Source of the DNA: Advenella sp. FME57
GTDB lineage: Bacteria > Pseudomonadota > Gammaproteobacteria > Burkholderiales > Burkholderiaceae_B
Length of the DNA stretch: 64,000 nt
Assembly (NCBI RefSeq): GCF_014897675.1
Contig: NZ_JABUXU010000021.1
Span: 1-64,000, forward strand
Reading direction: 5' to 3'
How positions within the stretch are numbered: the stretch's first letter is position 1; the number at the start of each line of letters is the position of its first letter. The notes under the pieces are model-generated. The model saw nothing but the letters and a program-made list of their open reading frames with translations. It did not search any database and was not told the DNA's origin. Below are positions 1 to 7,513 of this stretch, in pieces. A program made the position numbers and the translations under genes.

Positions 1-457
1 AATGCGGCATAAATTCTCTACGAGATGACTGTGTTATAAATGGGGTATTTACACTCTTGATCTGCACATCCTTGGGCGCAGCGACAATGGTCTGCAGCGA
101 AGCATACGGGACAGTGAAATCCACCACTTTGGCGCGTTCAGGCGTAATCGACAGGCTCGAGACCGTCAGATCTGCCTTGCCGGTCTGAATGCTGGGAACC
201 CGCGCCGCGTTGGTAATTTGCACCAGATCCAGTTTGACACCCAGATCCTGGGCCAGCAGTTTGGCCGTGTCCACATCCGAACCTTCGGGTTCCATATTGG
301 CATTGGCGTAGCTGAACATGGGCACGCCCATTGCAACGGCCACGCGGATGGTGCCATTTTTCTTGATGGTATCCAGGGCATCGGCATGGCTTGCCGCGCA
401 CACACCCATCAGGCCCAGACCAAGACCGATCGTTTTCACTGTCTGTATTAATTTCAT
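1..457 (-). CDS. Polar amino-acid-type ABC transporter substrate-binding protein (partial, runs off left edge)
   Basis: Periplasmic receptor (family 3) of the ABC importer whose permeases and ATPase lie just upstream. The readable 152 residues start with a signal peptide (about 1-25, cleavage near ASHA-DA), then the family pattern GTIRVAV, a PEGSDVDTAKLLA stretch and DLTVSSLSITPERAKVVDF. The ATG at 457 lies 44 bp after the ATPase stop. From about residue 134 (positions 1-55) the protein stops matching the family, where a DLxGKxVGV-like segment is expected, although the frame stays open. That may be natural divergence or a junction with inserted DNA; the edge prevents a decision. The ligand cannot be told from sequence. 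Confidence 0.8.
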   Translation of the reverse strand, partial: MKLIQTVKTIGLGLGLMGVCAASHADALDTIKKNGTIRVAVAMGVPMFSYANANMEPEGSDVDTAKLLAQDLGVKLDLVQITNAARVPSIQTGKADLTVSSLSITPERAKVVDFTVPYASLQTIVAAPKDVQIKSVNTPFITQSSRREFMPH

Positions 458-501
458 TTGTCGTCCTACCTTTTATAAATATAGTGAGCTGCAATTACCT
501 G

Positions 502-1230
502 CTATAAACCTGTGCCGATAAACTGCTGTAGCTCGCGGGTTTGTGGATTGGTCAGAATTTCCGGACCGCCGGTTTCCCATACCATGCCCTGATACATATA
601 AATCACCTTGTCGGCAATTCTGCGTGCGAAAGCCATTTCGTGGGTGACCAGCACCATGGTCATCCCGCCTTTGGCCAGATCTTCAATCACCCGGAGCACT
701 TCACCTGTCAATTGCGGGTCCAGTGCAGAGGTGACTTCGTCAAACAGCATCACTTTGGGTTCCATGGCCAGCGACCGGGCAATCGCCACCCGCTGCTGCT
801 GGCCGCCCGATAGCTGTTCCGGATAGCTTTCTGCCTTTTCGGCCAGACCCACTTTTTCAAGTACGTACTGCGCCTTGTGACTACACTGCTCGCGCGATAG
901 CTTGCGCACATGCTTTAACGCAAGCATGATGTTTTGCCGAACGGTCAGGTGCGGAAACAGGTTGTAGCTCTGAAAGACGATGCCCACATCCTTGCGCAGT
1001 TCACGCAGGTTAACCGTACCTGTGCCAAGTTCATGGCCACAGACCGAAATGGAACCACTGTTGATCGTCTCCAGGTGATCCATGCAGCGCAGCGCTGTAC
1101 TTTTTCCCGAACCGCTCTGCCCGATGATCGCCACCACCTGGCCGCGTTGTATTTCAAACGACACGCCCCTGAGCACCTCGTTGTCTCCGAACTTCTTGTG
1201 CACATCCCTCACATTAACGATTGCCGACAT
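502..1230 (-). CDS. Polar amino-acid-type ABC transporter ATP-binding protein
   Basis: Cytoplasmic ATPase of a PAAT-family importer, 242 residues, the usual length of GlnQ/HisP-like proteins. Visible motifs are Walker A GQSGSGKST (about 37-45), Q-loop region FQSYNLFPHLTV, signature LSGGQQQR, Walker B VMLFDEV with catalytic Glu, and H-loop VTHEM. The ATG at 1230 is preceded by GGAGAG and overlaps the permease end by 17 bp, so translation is probably coupled. It pairs with the two permeases and the binding protein in one minus-strand operon led by a uronate dehydrogenase. Confidence 0.93.
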   Translation of the reverse strand: MSAIVNVRDVHKKFGDNEVLRGVSFEIQRGQVVAIIGQSGSGKSTALRCMDHLETINSGSISVCGHELGTGTVNLRELRKDVGIVFQSYNLFPHLTVRQNIMLALKHVRKLSREQCSHKAQYVLEKVGLAEKAESYPEQLSGGQQQRVAIARSLAMEPKVMLFDEVTSALDPQLTGEVLRVIEDLAKGGMTMVLVTHEMAFARRIADKVIYMYQGMVWETGGPEILTNPQTRELQQFIGTGL

Positions 1231-1864
1231 TCAGTTTTCTCTCCATGGCCCTGCTCCATAACGACAATGGATAACAGAGCACAAAATAAAAGGCGCCCAC
1301 CAGCACGAAAACCAGAAATGGCTGGAACAGCGAGTTATTGATAATCTGGCCGGCGCGCGTCAGTTCCACGAAACCGACAACCGACGCGAGTGACGTCAGT
1401 TTGATGACCTGCACCAGATAGCCCACCGAAGGCGGCAATGACATACGCAATGCCTGCGGAATAATCACCAGAATCAGCGATTGCCAGCGGGACAGGCCCA
1501 GGCACTCCGAGGCTTCCCATTGTGTTTTTTCTATTGCCTGCACGCTGCCGCGCCAGATCTCACCCAGGAATGCACTCACATGAATCATCAGCGCAATGGC
1601 CGAGGCCACCAGCGGCGCGACGTTGATGCCGAAAATGCCGACCCCGAAGTAGACAATAAAGAGCAGGACCAGCAAGGGAATGCCCTGAATAACCTGGATA
1701 TAAACAGATATGACCACCCGGACCGATTTGTGAACCGAGACACGTGCCAGCATGACTGCGAACCCTGCCACGGAGCCAAGCGCAAATGAAATAATCGACA
1801 ACACCAGCGTCCAGCCCATGCCCTTGAGCAGATACATCAGCTGTACAGAAGAAAATGAGTCCAT
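1214..1864 (-). CDS. Polar amino-acid-type ABC transporter permease (second)
   Basis: Inner-membrane permease of 216 residues with about five hydrophobic segments and the EAA-type loop WEASECLGLSRWQSLILVII that contacts the ATPase, followed by PQALRMSLPPSVGYLVQVIKLTSLAS, typical of HisM/GlnP-like subunits. The ATG at 1864 follows AGAGGGTAACC and lies two bases after the stop of the first permease. Two different permeases suggest a heterodimeric channel. Substrate unknown. Confidence 0.92.
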   Translation of the reverse strand: MDSFSSVQLMYLLKGMGWTLVLSIISFALGSVAGFAVMLARVSVHKSVRVVISVYIQVIQGIPLLVLLFIVYFGVGIFGINVAPLVASAIALMIHVSAFLGEIWRGSVQAIEKTQWEASECLGLSRWQSLILVIIPQALRMSLPPSVGYLVQVIKLTSLASVVGFVELTRAGQIINNSLFQPFLVFVLVGAFYFVLCYPLSLWSRAMERKLNVGNR

Positions 1865-1866
1865 GG

Positions 1867-2634
1867 TTACCCTCTGATCGTGACGGCAGGCAGCTTGCGC
1901 GACACCGCCTTTCGCTTGCGGGCGGCCGCATTGCCCATGGAGGCCGAGCGGCGCTGCGCCTGGGCGATGACCCGCTTGCGCCGAAACAGCAGTTGCTCGG
2001 CCAGCCAGAAAAGCAGTCGCAACACGACTGCCAGCAATAAGTAAAGGGCGGCAACCACGATGTACGACTCCAGCGAGAGGAACGTTTCCGACTGCACATT
2101 ATTGGCCACTGCAGTGAGCTCCTCGGTGGAGATCTGTGAGGTAATGGACGACATCAGCATCATCAAGATGAACTGACTCGTAATAGCCGGGTACACTTTC
2201 TCGAAAGCCGGGAGCATAATGACGTGCCAGTAGATGCGAGGCCGGGACAGCCCAAGACATTCGGCGGCCTCAATCTGCCCCTTGGGAATGGCGTCCATGC
2301 CAGCGCGGATGATCTCCGAAGAATAGGCGCCTACATTGATGACCATGGCAATGACCGCAGCCACCGCGGCCGGCATCTGCAGCCCGATACTGGACAGCCC
2401 AAAATAGAAAATGAATATTTGCACCAGAAACGGTGTGTTGCGGATCGTCTCAACGTAGACAGCGCAAGCCCGATTTACCCAACGGTAGCGGCTGCGACTG
2501 CCGATCGAGCAGAAAATACCGATAGTCAGGCCAAACACCGTCGAGGCCAGGGTCAGTTCAAGCGTCAGTAATGCCCCTTCGAGAAACGTATTCCAGTAAG
2601 GAAGCAGACCCGCGAAATTAAAATCATACTGCAC
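1867..2634 (-). CDS. Polar amino-acid-type ABC transporter permease (first)
   Basis: Inner-membrane permease, 255 residues, with the PAAT motifs ETIRNTPFLVQIFIFYFGL near the middle and the ATPase-contact loop GQIEAAECLGLSRPRIYWHVI followed by LPAF. The start is a GTG at 2634, chosen because GGGAGA sits five bases upstream. The C-terminus ends in a basic tail rich in Arg and Lys (about residues 225-255) that is longer than in typical homologues. It begins 53 bp after the uronate dehydrogenase gene, which suggests co-transcription. Confidence 0.92.
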   Translation of the reverse strand: MQYDFNFAGLLPYWNTFLEGALLTLELTLASTVFGLTIGIFCSIGSRSRYRWVNRACAVYVETIRNTPFLVQIFIFYFGLSSIGLQMPAAVAAVIAMVINVGAYSSEIIRAGMDAIPKGQIEAAECLGLSRPRIYWHVIMLPAFEKVYPAITSQFILMMLMSSITSQISTEELTAVANNVQSETFLSLESYIVVAALYLLLAVVLRLLFWLAEQLLFRRKRVIAQAQRRSASMGNAAARKRKAVSRKLPAVTIRG

Positions 2635-2687
2635 TTATATCTCCCATCCACGCTGGCCGGTTTTATATAGTCCTGCAGTCACGTGAA

Positions 2688-3503
2688 TTACTCGAACGGG
2701 CCTTGGGCGGTGAACGCGCCCCCCTGGTAGACGGCAACGGGATCATCGGCTGCAGGCATGGGCTGGCGCTCAACCTGCTCGCGGAATATTTCAGATGTGT
2801 CCTGTGCAACGAAGTTCAGCCTGGCCGCCAGGTGGTTGTCCCACCACACTTCCTTGTTATCTGACATGCCATACACAATCGTATGCCCCACTGCTTCGGT
2901 TACCAGCCCGCAACGAATGAGTTCGGTCAAATCGCGGGAACTGATCCAGGTGTGCATCATGCGCCGGTCTTTCGCAACCGGAAAGCAGGATCCTATACGG
3001 ATGCTGACCGTTTCAATGTCATAGCGATCGAAATAGAAACTGGCCATTTCTTCGCCATAGGCTTTGGAAAGACCATAATAGCCATCGGGTCGGCGCGGCA
3101 CGCCGGCGTCAATGGTTTCATCCTGCCGATAAAAGCCGATGGCGTGATTCGAACTGGCGAAAATCACCCTTTTCACACCATGGCGTCGCGCGCCTTCATA
3201 GATATGAAACACACCCTTGATATTTGCCTCTAGGATTTCTTCAAAAGAACGTTCAACCGATACCCCGCCCATATGCACGATGGCATCGCAACCGGCCACC
3301 AACTGATCTACTGAGGCCTTGTCAGCCAGATTGCAAAGCATGAGCTCCTCGCCAGTTTCCGCTTGCGGATTGTCAGCAGGAGCAATGATGTCCGACAGCC
3401 TTATGGTGTCGGCAAAGGGTTTCAGGGTTTGGCGCAGCACGGTGCCCAGTCCGCCGGCAGCGCCGGTTAACAATAGGCGTTTAAAGGGTTTTGTCTGTTG
3501 CAC
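2688..3503 (-). CDS. udh: Uronate dehydrogenase (NAD-dependent epimerase/dehydratase family)
   Basis: Predicted to oxidise D-galacturonate or D-glucuronate with NAD+ to the aldarolactone, the first step of oxidative uronate catabolism. The 271-residue protein is an extended-SDR fold: nucleotide-binding TGAAGGLGTVL (about 13-23), the NIKGVFHIYEGARRHGVKRVIFASSNH segment, and catalytic Tyr-Lys in YYGLSKAYGE (about 141-150). FASSNHAIGFY is characteristic of the Udh group rather than sugar-nucleotide epimerases. The start is GTG at 3503 with a weak TGGAA upstream; no better in-frame start is seen. First gene of the operon with the PAAT-type transporter, and a perfect 8-bp-arm inverted repeat lies 70-97 bp upstream. 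Confidence 0.82.
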   Translation of the reverse strand: MQQTKPFKRLLLTGAAGGLGTVLRQTLKPFADTIRLSDIIAPADNPQAETGEELMLCNLADKASVDQLVAGCDAIVHMGGVSVERSFEEILEANIKGVFHIYEGARRHGVKRVIFASSNHAIGFYRQDETIDAGVPRRPDGYYGLSKAYGEEMASFYFDRYDIETVSIRIGSCFPVAKDRRMMHTWISSRDLTELIRCGLVTEAVGHTIVYGMSDNKEVWWDNHLAARLNFVAQDTSEIFREQVERQPMPAADDPVAVYQGGAFTAQGPFE

Positions 3504-3841
3504 GAATATTCCAACTGAAATACAGCGTTTATTTATGAGCCTTATTGTTGTATGTTATCTGACATCATGAAATTGTGGTTTACCCTAAAAATAACCACAA
3601 AAGTGTTTCAGGAGACGGCCTGCCAGCACGCTACTGGTGACACGCTTCCATGATTTTTGAGCGCGCAGCAGCAAGGGCTTGTCAATAGCGCTAAGGGTGT
3701 AAGCTGCTAGCTTTCGGGTGCAACTGCATATTACACATTTCTATAATGACCACACTGGCTTTGATACCCTTGGCGTTCTCAAGGCACTCGAGGCTGGCGC
3801 CCCGGCACGAACAGACAAGATAAGTTGCTATCTCTTCTTTT
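3504..3841. other. Intergenic region upstream of udh
   Basis: 338 bp between the divergently read start of udh and the stop of the MFS gene, both on the minus strand. Positions 3504-3605 should hold the udh promoter and include an AT-rich stretch and the inverted repeat listed separately. Positions 3606-3841 contain no open frame I can recognise on either strand and no convincing terminator for the MFS gene. Confidence 0.5.
3573..3600. promoter_or_regulatory. Inverted repeat, candidate operator of udh
   Basis: TTGTGGTT (3573-3580) and AACCACAA (3593-3600) form a perfect 8-bp inverted repeat with a 12-bp AT-rich spacer, 70 to 97 bp upstream of the udh start. The size and position fit a dimeric repressor or activator site. 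No regulator gene adjoins it in this window, so its binder is unknown. Confidence 0.45.
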
Positions 3842-5089
3842 TTATTCTCCCTGAAAATGTCGTCTGGTCCTGCCCAGCAATATAATTGAAGCGATAGTGG
3901 GCAATAGCAACGACAGGAAGCCGTAGCCGAATCCGCCTGCGGCCTGGGATACCAGGCCGATGGCCGGAGGCCCTAAAACGACGCCCAAATAGGTAACCGC
4001 CAGCGTACCGCCGGTAACCGAACCCGATTTCCCCTCGGGCGCGCGCCTGGCCACTTCTGCCAGATACACGCCATTCCAGCCGATGGCAGTGGCGCCGAAA
4101 ACAGCAAAAACAAATACGATCCACCATTGACTTGACCCAGCGTCAATATAAAAGACGCCAACGGCAGACAAGAGCATGCCGGCAGCCAGCACCAGCAACA
4201 TGCTCCAGGTGGAAAAGAAATTATCAGCCAGGTAGCCCCACAAAATCCGCCCGATTACGCCTGCCGCCTGGGACACTGACAGAAAAACCCCTGCCAGAAC
4301 CAACGACATGCCGACCTCGTTATGCAGGAAGGTAATGGCATATGTCATTAACGTGAGCTGGCATACAGAAAAGCAAAAGGAACATACGGCCAGCGTGCGC
4401 AATACAGGAATGCGATAAATCGTTCCAAGCGCACCGAAGAACTCTTCCCTGAAAGACCGTCTGACGCCGGTTGCGTCCGGCTCCCAGGAACGTGGAGCAA
4501 AAAGCGACACCACCGCGCAAAAGAACAGCACGATGCAGACGACACCCAAGGCGCTGTGCCACCCGACCATTTGCTCCAGGCTGGGCATGATCATGGCGGC
4601 CAGCACGCCACCAAGCGGCACGCCGGTTTGCTTGATAGAGAAAATCAAGCTCAGTCGGTGCATTGGTGTATTTTTGATCAGAATTTGCGAACTGCACGGG
4701 GTCACCGGGCCATATCCAAGACCAATGAATATACCGGCCAGGGCGAGCGTCCACACAGACGGCGCCATCACGAACAGTGTCAGGCCAACGGCGGAAGACA
4801 CCAGACACAAGGCGCTCAGCCGGATCGGCCCGACCATGGTCAGCATCGCGCCTGCGCTCAGGCTGCTTAACATCGCAGACAGATAAGCCACCGCAATATA
4901 AAAGCCGATATAGCCGGCAGGCACGCCCAGCTGATTTGACAGCACGGGCGCCATCACTGGCGGCACCAGCAGCACCATGGTCGCCAGCGCCTGAATGGTC
5001 AATGTCAGGATAAGTACCATCCAGCCTGCGCGACTATCCTGTTTCCTTCGGATAGGGTTGGACTGATTATTCGTCGTTGTGTTTGTCAT
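3842..5089 (-). CDS. MFS transporter, substrate unknown
   Basis: Inner-membrane secondary carrier of the major facilitator superfamily: 415 residues with about twelve hydrophobic segments in two halves and a central cytoplasmic loop rich in charge (about 200-220, after FAPRSWEPDATG). Helices 1-3 carry NQLGVPAGYIGFYIA, and the second half contains GRILWGYLADNFF, resembling the GxLaDrfG loop. The ATG at 5089 is the first Met. It lies alone downstream of the CaiB/hydratase/Bug operon, with a TTGTATACAA palindrome upstream. Substrate not predictable; an organic anion would suit the context. Confidence 0.85.
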   Translation of the reverse strand: MTNTTTNNQSNPIRRKQDSRAGWMVLILTLTIQALATMVLLVPPVMAPVLSNQLGVPAGYIGFYIAVAYLSAMLSSLSAGAMLTMVGPIRLSALCLVSSAVGLTLFVMAPSVWTLALAGIFIGLGYGPVTPCSSQILIKNTPMHRLSLIFSIKQTGVPLGGVLAAMIMPSLEQMVGWHSALGVVCIVLFFCAVVSLFAPRSWEPDATGVRRSFREEFFGALGTIYRIPVLRTLAVCSFCFSVCQLTLMTYAITFLHNEVGMSLVLAGVFLSVSQAAGVIGRILWGYLADNFFSTWSMLLVLAAGMLLSAVGVFYIDAGSSQWWIVFVFAVFGATAIGWNGVYLAEVARRAPEGKSGSVTGGTLAVTYLGVVLGPPAIGLVSQAAGGFGYGFLSLLLPTIASIILLGRTRRHFQGE

Positions 5090-5278
5090 AGCCCACTTGT
5101 CTGGAAAAAATCGTTATGCCTGACCATGCCATTCCCGCTTGAAAACAGAATGATAGCAGCGATCCGCTGCATGCGTGCTGACCGACACTTCGATACGCTT
5201 GGCTTTTCGATTGCGATATTTTCTGACGATCCTCAGGCTTGGACCGCCTGCCCAGGATTGCCACTGCGCAGCCTGGCT

Positions 5279-5458
5279 TCAGATCAGACAGATTGCCTGA
5301 ATTTCGTGCCCAACAGTGGACTCCACAAGGGAAACGGTCTGCTGCTTTTCAATGACAGTTGTCATATAGGTGGCATCCTGATATCGATCGGCAATACCCA
5401 TCATATACAGGCTGTAAGCACTGCTGGCCTTGTTGGAAACGACCTTGACGTCCATCAT
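5279..5458 (-). CDS. Possible small protein, unknown function (59 aa)
   Basis: An open frame of 59 codons starting with two Met codons (MMDVKVVSNK) and ending HEIQAICLI-stop. Codon choice resembles neighbouring genes and the hydrophobicity pattern (VKVV, AYSLYMMGIADRY, VIEKQQTVSLVES) looks protein-like, but I recognise no family and see no strong ribosome-binding site. It has the same orientation as the MFS gene 190 bp downstream and lies just below the TTGTATACAA palindrome. It could equally be the end of a decayed gene. Confidence 0.3.
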   Translation of the reverse strand: MMDVKVVSNKASSAYSLYMMGIADRYQDATYMTTVIEKQQTVSLVESTVGHEIQAICLI

Positions 5459-5539
5459 GGCTGACTAACGCGTGACCTGATATGGCTGCGCCAGCCTTGT
5501 CAATGCCTCTCTGATCGTAGCAAGATTTAATTCGTCATA

Positions 5540-5549
5540 TTGTATACAA
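5540..5549. promoter_or_regulatory. TTGTATACAA palindrome, GntR-type operator candidate
   Basis: A perfect 10-bp palindrome centred on GTATAC. This core is common in operators of GntR regulators of the FadR/FCD subfamily. It lies 82 bp upstream of the possible small gene and about 450 bp upstream of the MFS gene, both reading away from it. No GntR gene is adjacent; the only one in the window is at the right edge. Confidence 0.4.
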
Positions 5550-5674
5550 CATTCAAAAACAGCCAATTGATTACGAAACAATCTATTAATTAATTATTTT
5601 TGCATACCAATTGGCCTATGCAACCGTTGTAACGGATCGCAGGTCTGCCTGCGCGACAGACCCCCGCCGTGTCC

Positions 5675-6640
5675 TCAGTTCTTTGTTTGCAGACTCTCCC
5701 GGGCCAGATCCAGGCCAAGCTTGCCCTCGGTGCGGGCAAACTGAACAAACTCTTCCTGGCTGGCAGACGGGTTGACCTCTTCAAAGTTTGCCGTCAGGTT
5801 CTTTTTGACAGCCGGTTCGGCCAGAACTTTTCCGGTAGCTGCAAATAGCGTATCAATGACGGACCTGGGTGTGCCAGCCGGAACGAAAATCCCCCACCAG
5901 TTGGTGATGTTGTATCCTTTGAGCCCGGACTGGTCAATGGGTTTATATTGACTGATCACTCTGGAAGGCGTCTTGGAAGTAATCGCCAATCCCTTCACTT
6001 TGCCGGTATCGATCATCGCCTTGGCCGATGGCGCCGTCGCAAACGATATGTCGGTATCCCCGGCGGCTACCGATTGGGTCGCCGGCGCGCCCCCCTTGAA
6101 CGGCACATGCAACAGATCGCGGCCCGACAACCTTAGAAACTCAACGCCTGCCAGATGGGTAATGACACCGTTGCCAGAAGAGGCAAAGGTCAGCCTCCCC
6201 GGCTCTTTCTTCGACTTTTCCAGCAGATCCTGAACACTACCTATACCCGACTTCTTGCTGGCAATAAGAATCATGGGCGACGTGGTAAGCCGACTGACCG
6301 GGATGAAACTGTCCGGTGTGTAGGCCACTTTGTACAGCACGTTGTCGCTACCCATGACACTTGAATTACCCATGAAGATCGTATAACCGTCTGGCTTGGC
6401 CCTTGCTACATGGGCTGCAGCAATGGTGGAGCCTGCCCCCGGCCTGTTTTCGACAATAACCGGCTGCTTCAGGGTTTTTGCCAGATGGTCTGCATAGACT
6501 CGCGCTACGTTGTCGGCGCCGCCGCCTGGCGGAAATCCGATGACAAGTGAAATCGGCTTGTCAGGATATCCTGCCGCCTGGACAGTCGTGGTCACAGCCA
6601 GTAAAGTTCCCGCAATCAAAATCGTTTTTTTTCCAATCAT
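5675..6640 (-). CDS. Bug-family tripartite tricarboxylate transporter receptor
   Basis: Periplasmic solute receptor, 321 residues, with a signal peptide (1-22, ending VQAAG). Family hallmarks are YPDKPISLVIGFPPGGGADNVARV (about 24-47), VENRPGAGSTIAAAHVARAKPDGYT, and LHVPFKGGAPATQSVAAGD. The ATG at 6640 follows GGAGACAAAC. No TctA/TctB membrane genes are nearby, so it is an orphan receptor. As last gene of the CaiB/hydratase operon it probably captures the carboxylate that those enzymes activate or convert. Ligand not inferable. Confidence 0.92.
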   Translation of the reverse strand: MIGKKTILIAGTLLAVTTTVQAAGYPDKPISLVIGFPPGGGADNVARVYADHLAKTLKQPVIVENRPGAGSTIAAAHVARAKPDGYTIFMGNSSVMGSDNVLYKVAYTPDSFIPVSRLTTSPMILIASKKSGIGSVQDLLEKSKKEPGRLTFASSGNGVITHLAGVEFLRLSGRDLLHVPFKGGAPATQSVAAGDTDISFATAPSAKAMIDTGKVKGLAITSKTPSRVISQYKPIDQSGLKGYNITNWWGIFVPAGTPRSVIDTLFAATGKVLAEPAVKKNLTANFEEVNPSASQEEFVQFARTEGKLGLDLARESLQTKN

Positions 6641-6732
6641 GTTTGTCTCCTGATAGGGTTTGACCTTCGTTGTAATCGCTTATTTGTTAGCGCTACTTTG
6701 TCGCTACCTTGTTGTCGCTACCTTCTTGTCGT

Positions 6733-7500
6733 TCAATGCCCGGTAAACACGGGCGTGCGCTGCGACCTCCAGGCTGCGGCGCCCTCTTTCATATCCTGCG
6801 AGCTTTCGGAGCGCAACACGGCCTGGGCAATTTCCTCTGTTCTTATGTCCTGCCGGGCGATCAGATTCAAGTGCTTTTTGATTCCCAGCAGGGCTTGCGG
6901 CGCCATGGCGGCCAGATGTGACGAAAGCGCATCGGCTCGCGCCAGCAGGCGCTGTGCCGGCACGAGCTCAGTCAGAAAATCCATATCCAGCATTCGAGCT
7001 GCATCAACTTTTTCTGCCGTCAAAAAAAGATACTTTGCATTGTTCAGGCCCAGGCGCGAAACATAGCGCTGCATGCCTCCGGGATAAAAATGCAGGCCGA
7101 ATTTCACGGCAGGCATAAACATATTGACGCGGTCTGTGCCCAGACGAAAATCACAGGCCAGGCACAGATCTGTGCCACCGCCATATACGCCCCCCTGGAT
7201 GACGGCGATAGTGATTGCACGACACTGTTCTACAGCATCGACCACTTCACCGAAATACAGCGAACTGGGCGCTTCTTCGCTGGCCAGCGAAGAAATGTCG
7301 TAGCCACTGCAGAAATATTTTCCTGATGCGACCAGACGCAACACCAGGAGGTCTTCCCGATTGTTCACGGTTGCAATATGCTGTTCAATCGCTTTGAGGT
7401 CCGCAGGCGACAGACGGTTGGCATGTTCGGCTTTGTTCAGTTGCAGCGTGGCTATCGCGCCCTGGATGTGCAGGGTTGGGGTATGCAGGTCTTCTGTCAT
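6733..7500 (-). CDS. Enoyl-CoA hydratase/isomerase family protein
   Basis: Crotonase-fold enzyme of 255 residues predicted to act on an acyl-CoA thioester. The first oxyanion-hole segment is KYFCSGYDIS and the second is GGVYGGGTDLCLACDFRLG. The usual GGGxEL glutamate position is Asp here, so it may not be a classical hydratase; polyketide-associated and CoA-hydrolase members vary at this position. The ATG at 7500 was chosen over an in-frame start at 7527 because AAGAGG sits about eight bases upstream and it leaves no overlap with the CoA-transferase stop at 7514. It is co-directional with the CoA-transferase and Bug genes. Confidence 0.85.
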   Translation of the reverse strand: MTEDLHTPTLHIQGAIATLQLNKAEHANRLSPADLKAIEQHIATVNNREDLLVLRLVASGKYFCSGYDISSLASEEAPSSLYFGEVVDAVEQCRAITIAVIQGGVYGGGTDLCLACDFRLGTDRVNMFMPAVKFGLHFYPGGMQRYVSRLGLNNAKYLFLTAEKVDAARMLDMDFLTELVPAQRLLARADALSSHLAAMAPQALLGIKKHLNLIARQDIRTEEIAQAVLRSESSQDMKEGAAAWRSQRTPVFTGH

Positions 7501-7513
7501 GATCACAACCTCT

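Larger units (their letters stand above)
5090..5674. other. Intergenic region between Bug receptor and MFS gene
   Basis: 585 bp. It holds one possible 59-codon gene (5279-5458, minus) and a perfect TTGTATACAA palindrome at 5540-5549. Positions 5580-5674 after the Bug stop contain small inverted repeats (for example GGTCTG and CAGACC around 5642-5662) but no T-tract, so no clear terminator. Positions 5090-5278 show nothing I recognise. Confidence 0.45.

Noticed and set aside
138-494. 118-codon minus-strand frame near the left edge
   Set aside because: Shadow of the substrate-binding protein gene; the product is Arg/Gly/His-rich with no motif, while the other frame shows a signal peptide and family motifs.
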